A stretch of DNA of 5,835 bases from Burkholderiales bacterium (GTDB lineage Bacteria; Pseudomonadota; Gammaproteobacteria; Burkholderiales; SG8-39). A program made the position numbers and the translations under genes. Under the pieces are notes generated by a model. That model made no database searches. It was not told where the DNA came from and was given only the letters and a program-made list of their open reading frames with translations. Below are positions 5,232 to 5,835 of this stretch, one piece after another. The DNA lies in contig SXNB01000005.1 of assembly GCA_005777205.1 (NCBI GenBank), positions 1 to 5,835 of the forward strand, in the 5' to 3' direction. Every line of letters begins with the position of its first letter. The stretch's first letter is position 1.

Positions 5232-5835
5232 ATGACCGCGAATGACAATCCCTACGAGCGGGATCTGCAGAAGAATCCGGCGAACCATGCGCCCCTGACG
5301 CCGTTGGGTTTCCTGGAGCGCGCGGCATACGTGTACCCGAAGCGCACCTCCGTCATCCACGGCAAGCGCCGCTATACGTGGCAGGAAACCTACGCCCGTT
5401 GCCGTCGCTTGGCCTCGGTGCTCGCTGGGCGCGGCCTGGGCAGGGGCGACACCGTGGCCGCGATGCTGGCCAACACGCCGGAGATGGTCGAATGCCACTT
5501 TGGCGTGCCCATGGCGGGCGCGGTGCTCAACGCGCTCAACACGCGCCTGGACGCCGAGGCCATCGCCTTCATGCTGGACCACGGCCACGCGAAGGTGCTC
5601 ATCACCGACCGGGAGTTCTCGCCCACCATCGAGCAGGCGCTGAAACTTGTGAAGCGTAAGCCCTTCGTGGTGGACGTGGACGACAGCGAGTACGGTGGGG
5701 AGGGCAAGCGCCTCGGCGACTCCGACTACGAGAAGTTCATCACCGCAGGTGATCCGTCCTTCACCTGGAAGATGCCCGACGATGAATGGGACGCGATCTC
5801 GCTCAACTACACCTCCGGCACCACCGGCGACCCCA
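5232..5835 (+). CDS. AMP-forming acyl-CoA synthetase, N-terminal part (cut by window end)
   Basis: This belongs to the acyl-adenylate-forming family, which activates a carboxylic acid with ATP to an acyl-AMP and then transfers it to CoA, usually feeding fatty-acid breakdown. About 201 codons are present. Visible are NPYERDLQKNPANHAPLTPL, GKRRYTWQETYARCRRLASV, GVPMAGAVLNALNTRLDA and, at the window edge, the ATP-binding P-loop YTSGTTGDP. The style resembles the medium-chain or 3-methylmercaptopropionate (DmdB-like) CoA ligases; the true substrate cannot be told. I prefer the ATG at 5232 (MTANDNPYERDL) because relatives begin close to NPYERDL; the ATG at 5208, three bases after dnaQ, is the alternative and adds eight residues. 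Neither has a strong ribosome site. A TATACT at 5217-5222 resembles a -10 box but has no -35 partner. It may be the last gene of the upstream operon or separately expressed. Confidence 0.93.
   Translation, partial: MTANDNPYERDLQKNPANHAPLTPLGFLERAAYVYPKRTSVIHGKRRYTWQETYARCRRLASVLAGRGLGRGDTVAAMLANTPEMVECHFGVPMAGAVLNALNTRLDAEAIAFMLDHGHAKVLITDREFSPTIEQALKLVKRKPFVVDVDDSEYGGEGKRLGDSDYEKFITAGDPSFTWKMPDDEWDAISLNYTSGTTGDP

Overview
The window reads as ordinary chromosomal DNA from a high-GC proteobacterium, most likely a betaproteobacterium. That assignment is inferred from protein style and gene order; there is no rRNA or other marker to confirm it. Codon third positions are mostly G or C in every gene, and high GC also produces long shadow frames on the opposite strand. 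I see no rRNA, tRNA, CRISPR array, insertion sequence or phage gene.

Layout: (1) Bases 1-287 (+) are the 3' end of a dipeptide/oligopeptide ABC transporter ATPase. (2) Bases 276-832 (-) hold a small secreted-protein gene of unknown function. It runs convergent to the transporter gene and overlaps it by 12 bases. It reads as one 184-residue protein only if one base is removed from each of two C tracts, so it is either a pseudogene or a place where the sequence is wrong. (3) Bases 833-910 are a short AT-rich intergenic region. (4) Bases 911-2431 (-) encode the lipoprotein murein transglycosylase MltD. (5) Bases 2451-3215 (-) encode the hydroxyacylglutathione hydrolase GloB, 19 bases upstream of mltD and probably in the same operon. 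(6) Divergent from gloB, on the + strand, is a tightly packed run: a YafS-like methyltransferase-fold protein (3214-4035), RNase HI (4028-4489), the DNA polymerase III epsilon proofreading subunit (4491-5204), then the 5' part of an AMP-forming acyl-CoA synthetase (5232 to the window end).

The block mltD / gloB / yafS-like / rnhA / dnaQ is the neighbourhood known from E. coli. Here rnhA and dnaQ point the same way and are nearly fused, so the YafS-like protein, RNase HI and epsilon probably share one transcript. The genes do unrelated housekeeping work: wall turnover, methylglyoxal detoxification, RNA-DNA hybrid removal and replication proofreading.

I found no convincing undescribed system. 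The points worth a second look are the doubly frameshifted secreted-protein gene, a questionable start (possibly a missing base) for the methyltransferase-like gene, a symmetric -10 element in the gloB divergent region, the missing SAM-binding glycine motif in the YafS-like protein, and an AT-rich patch covering the mltD tail.
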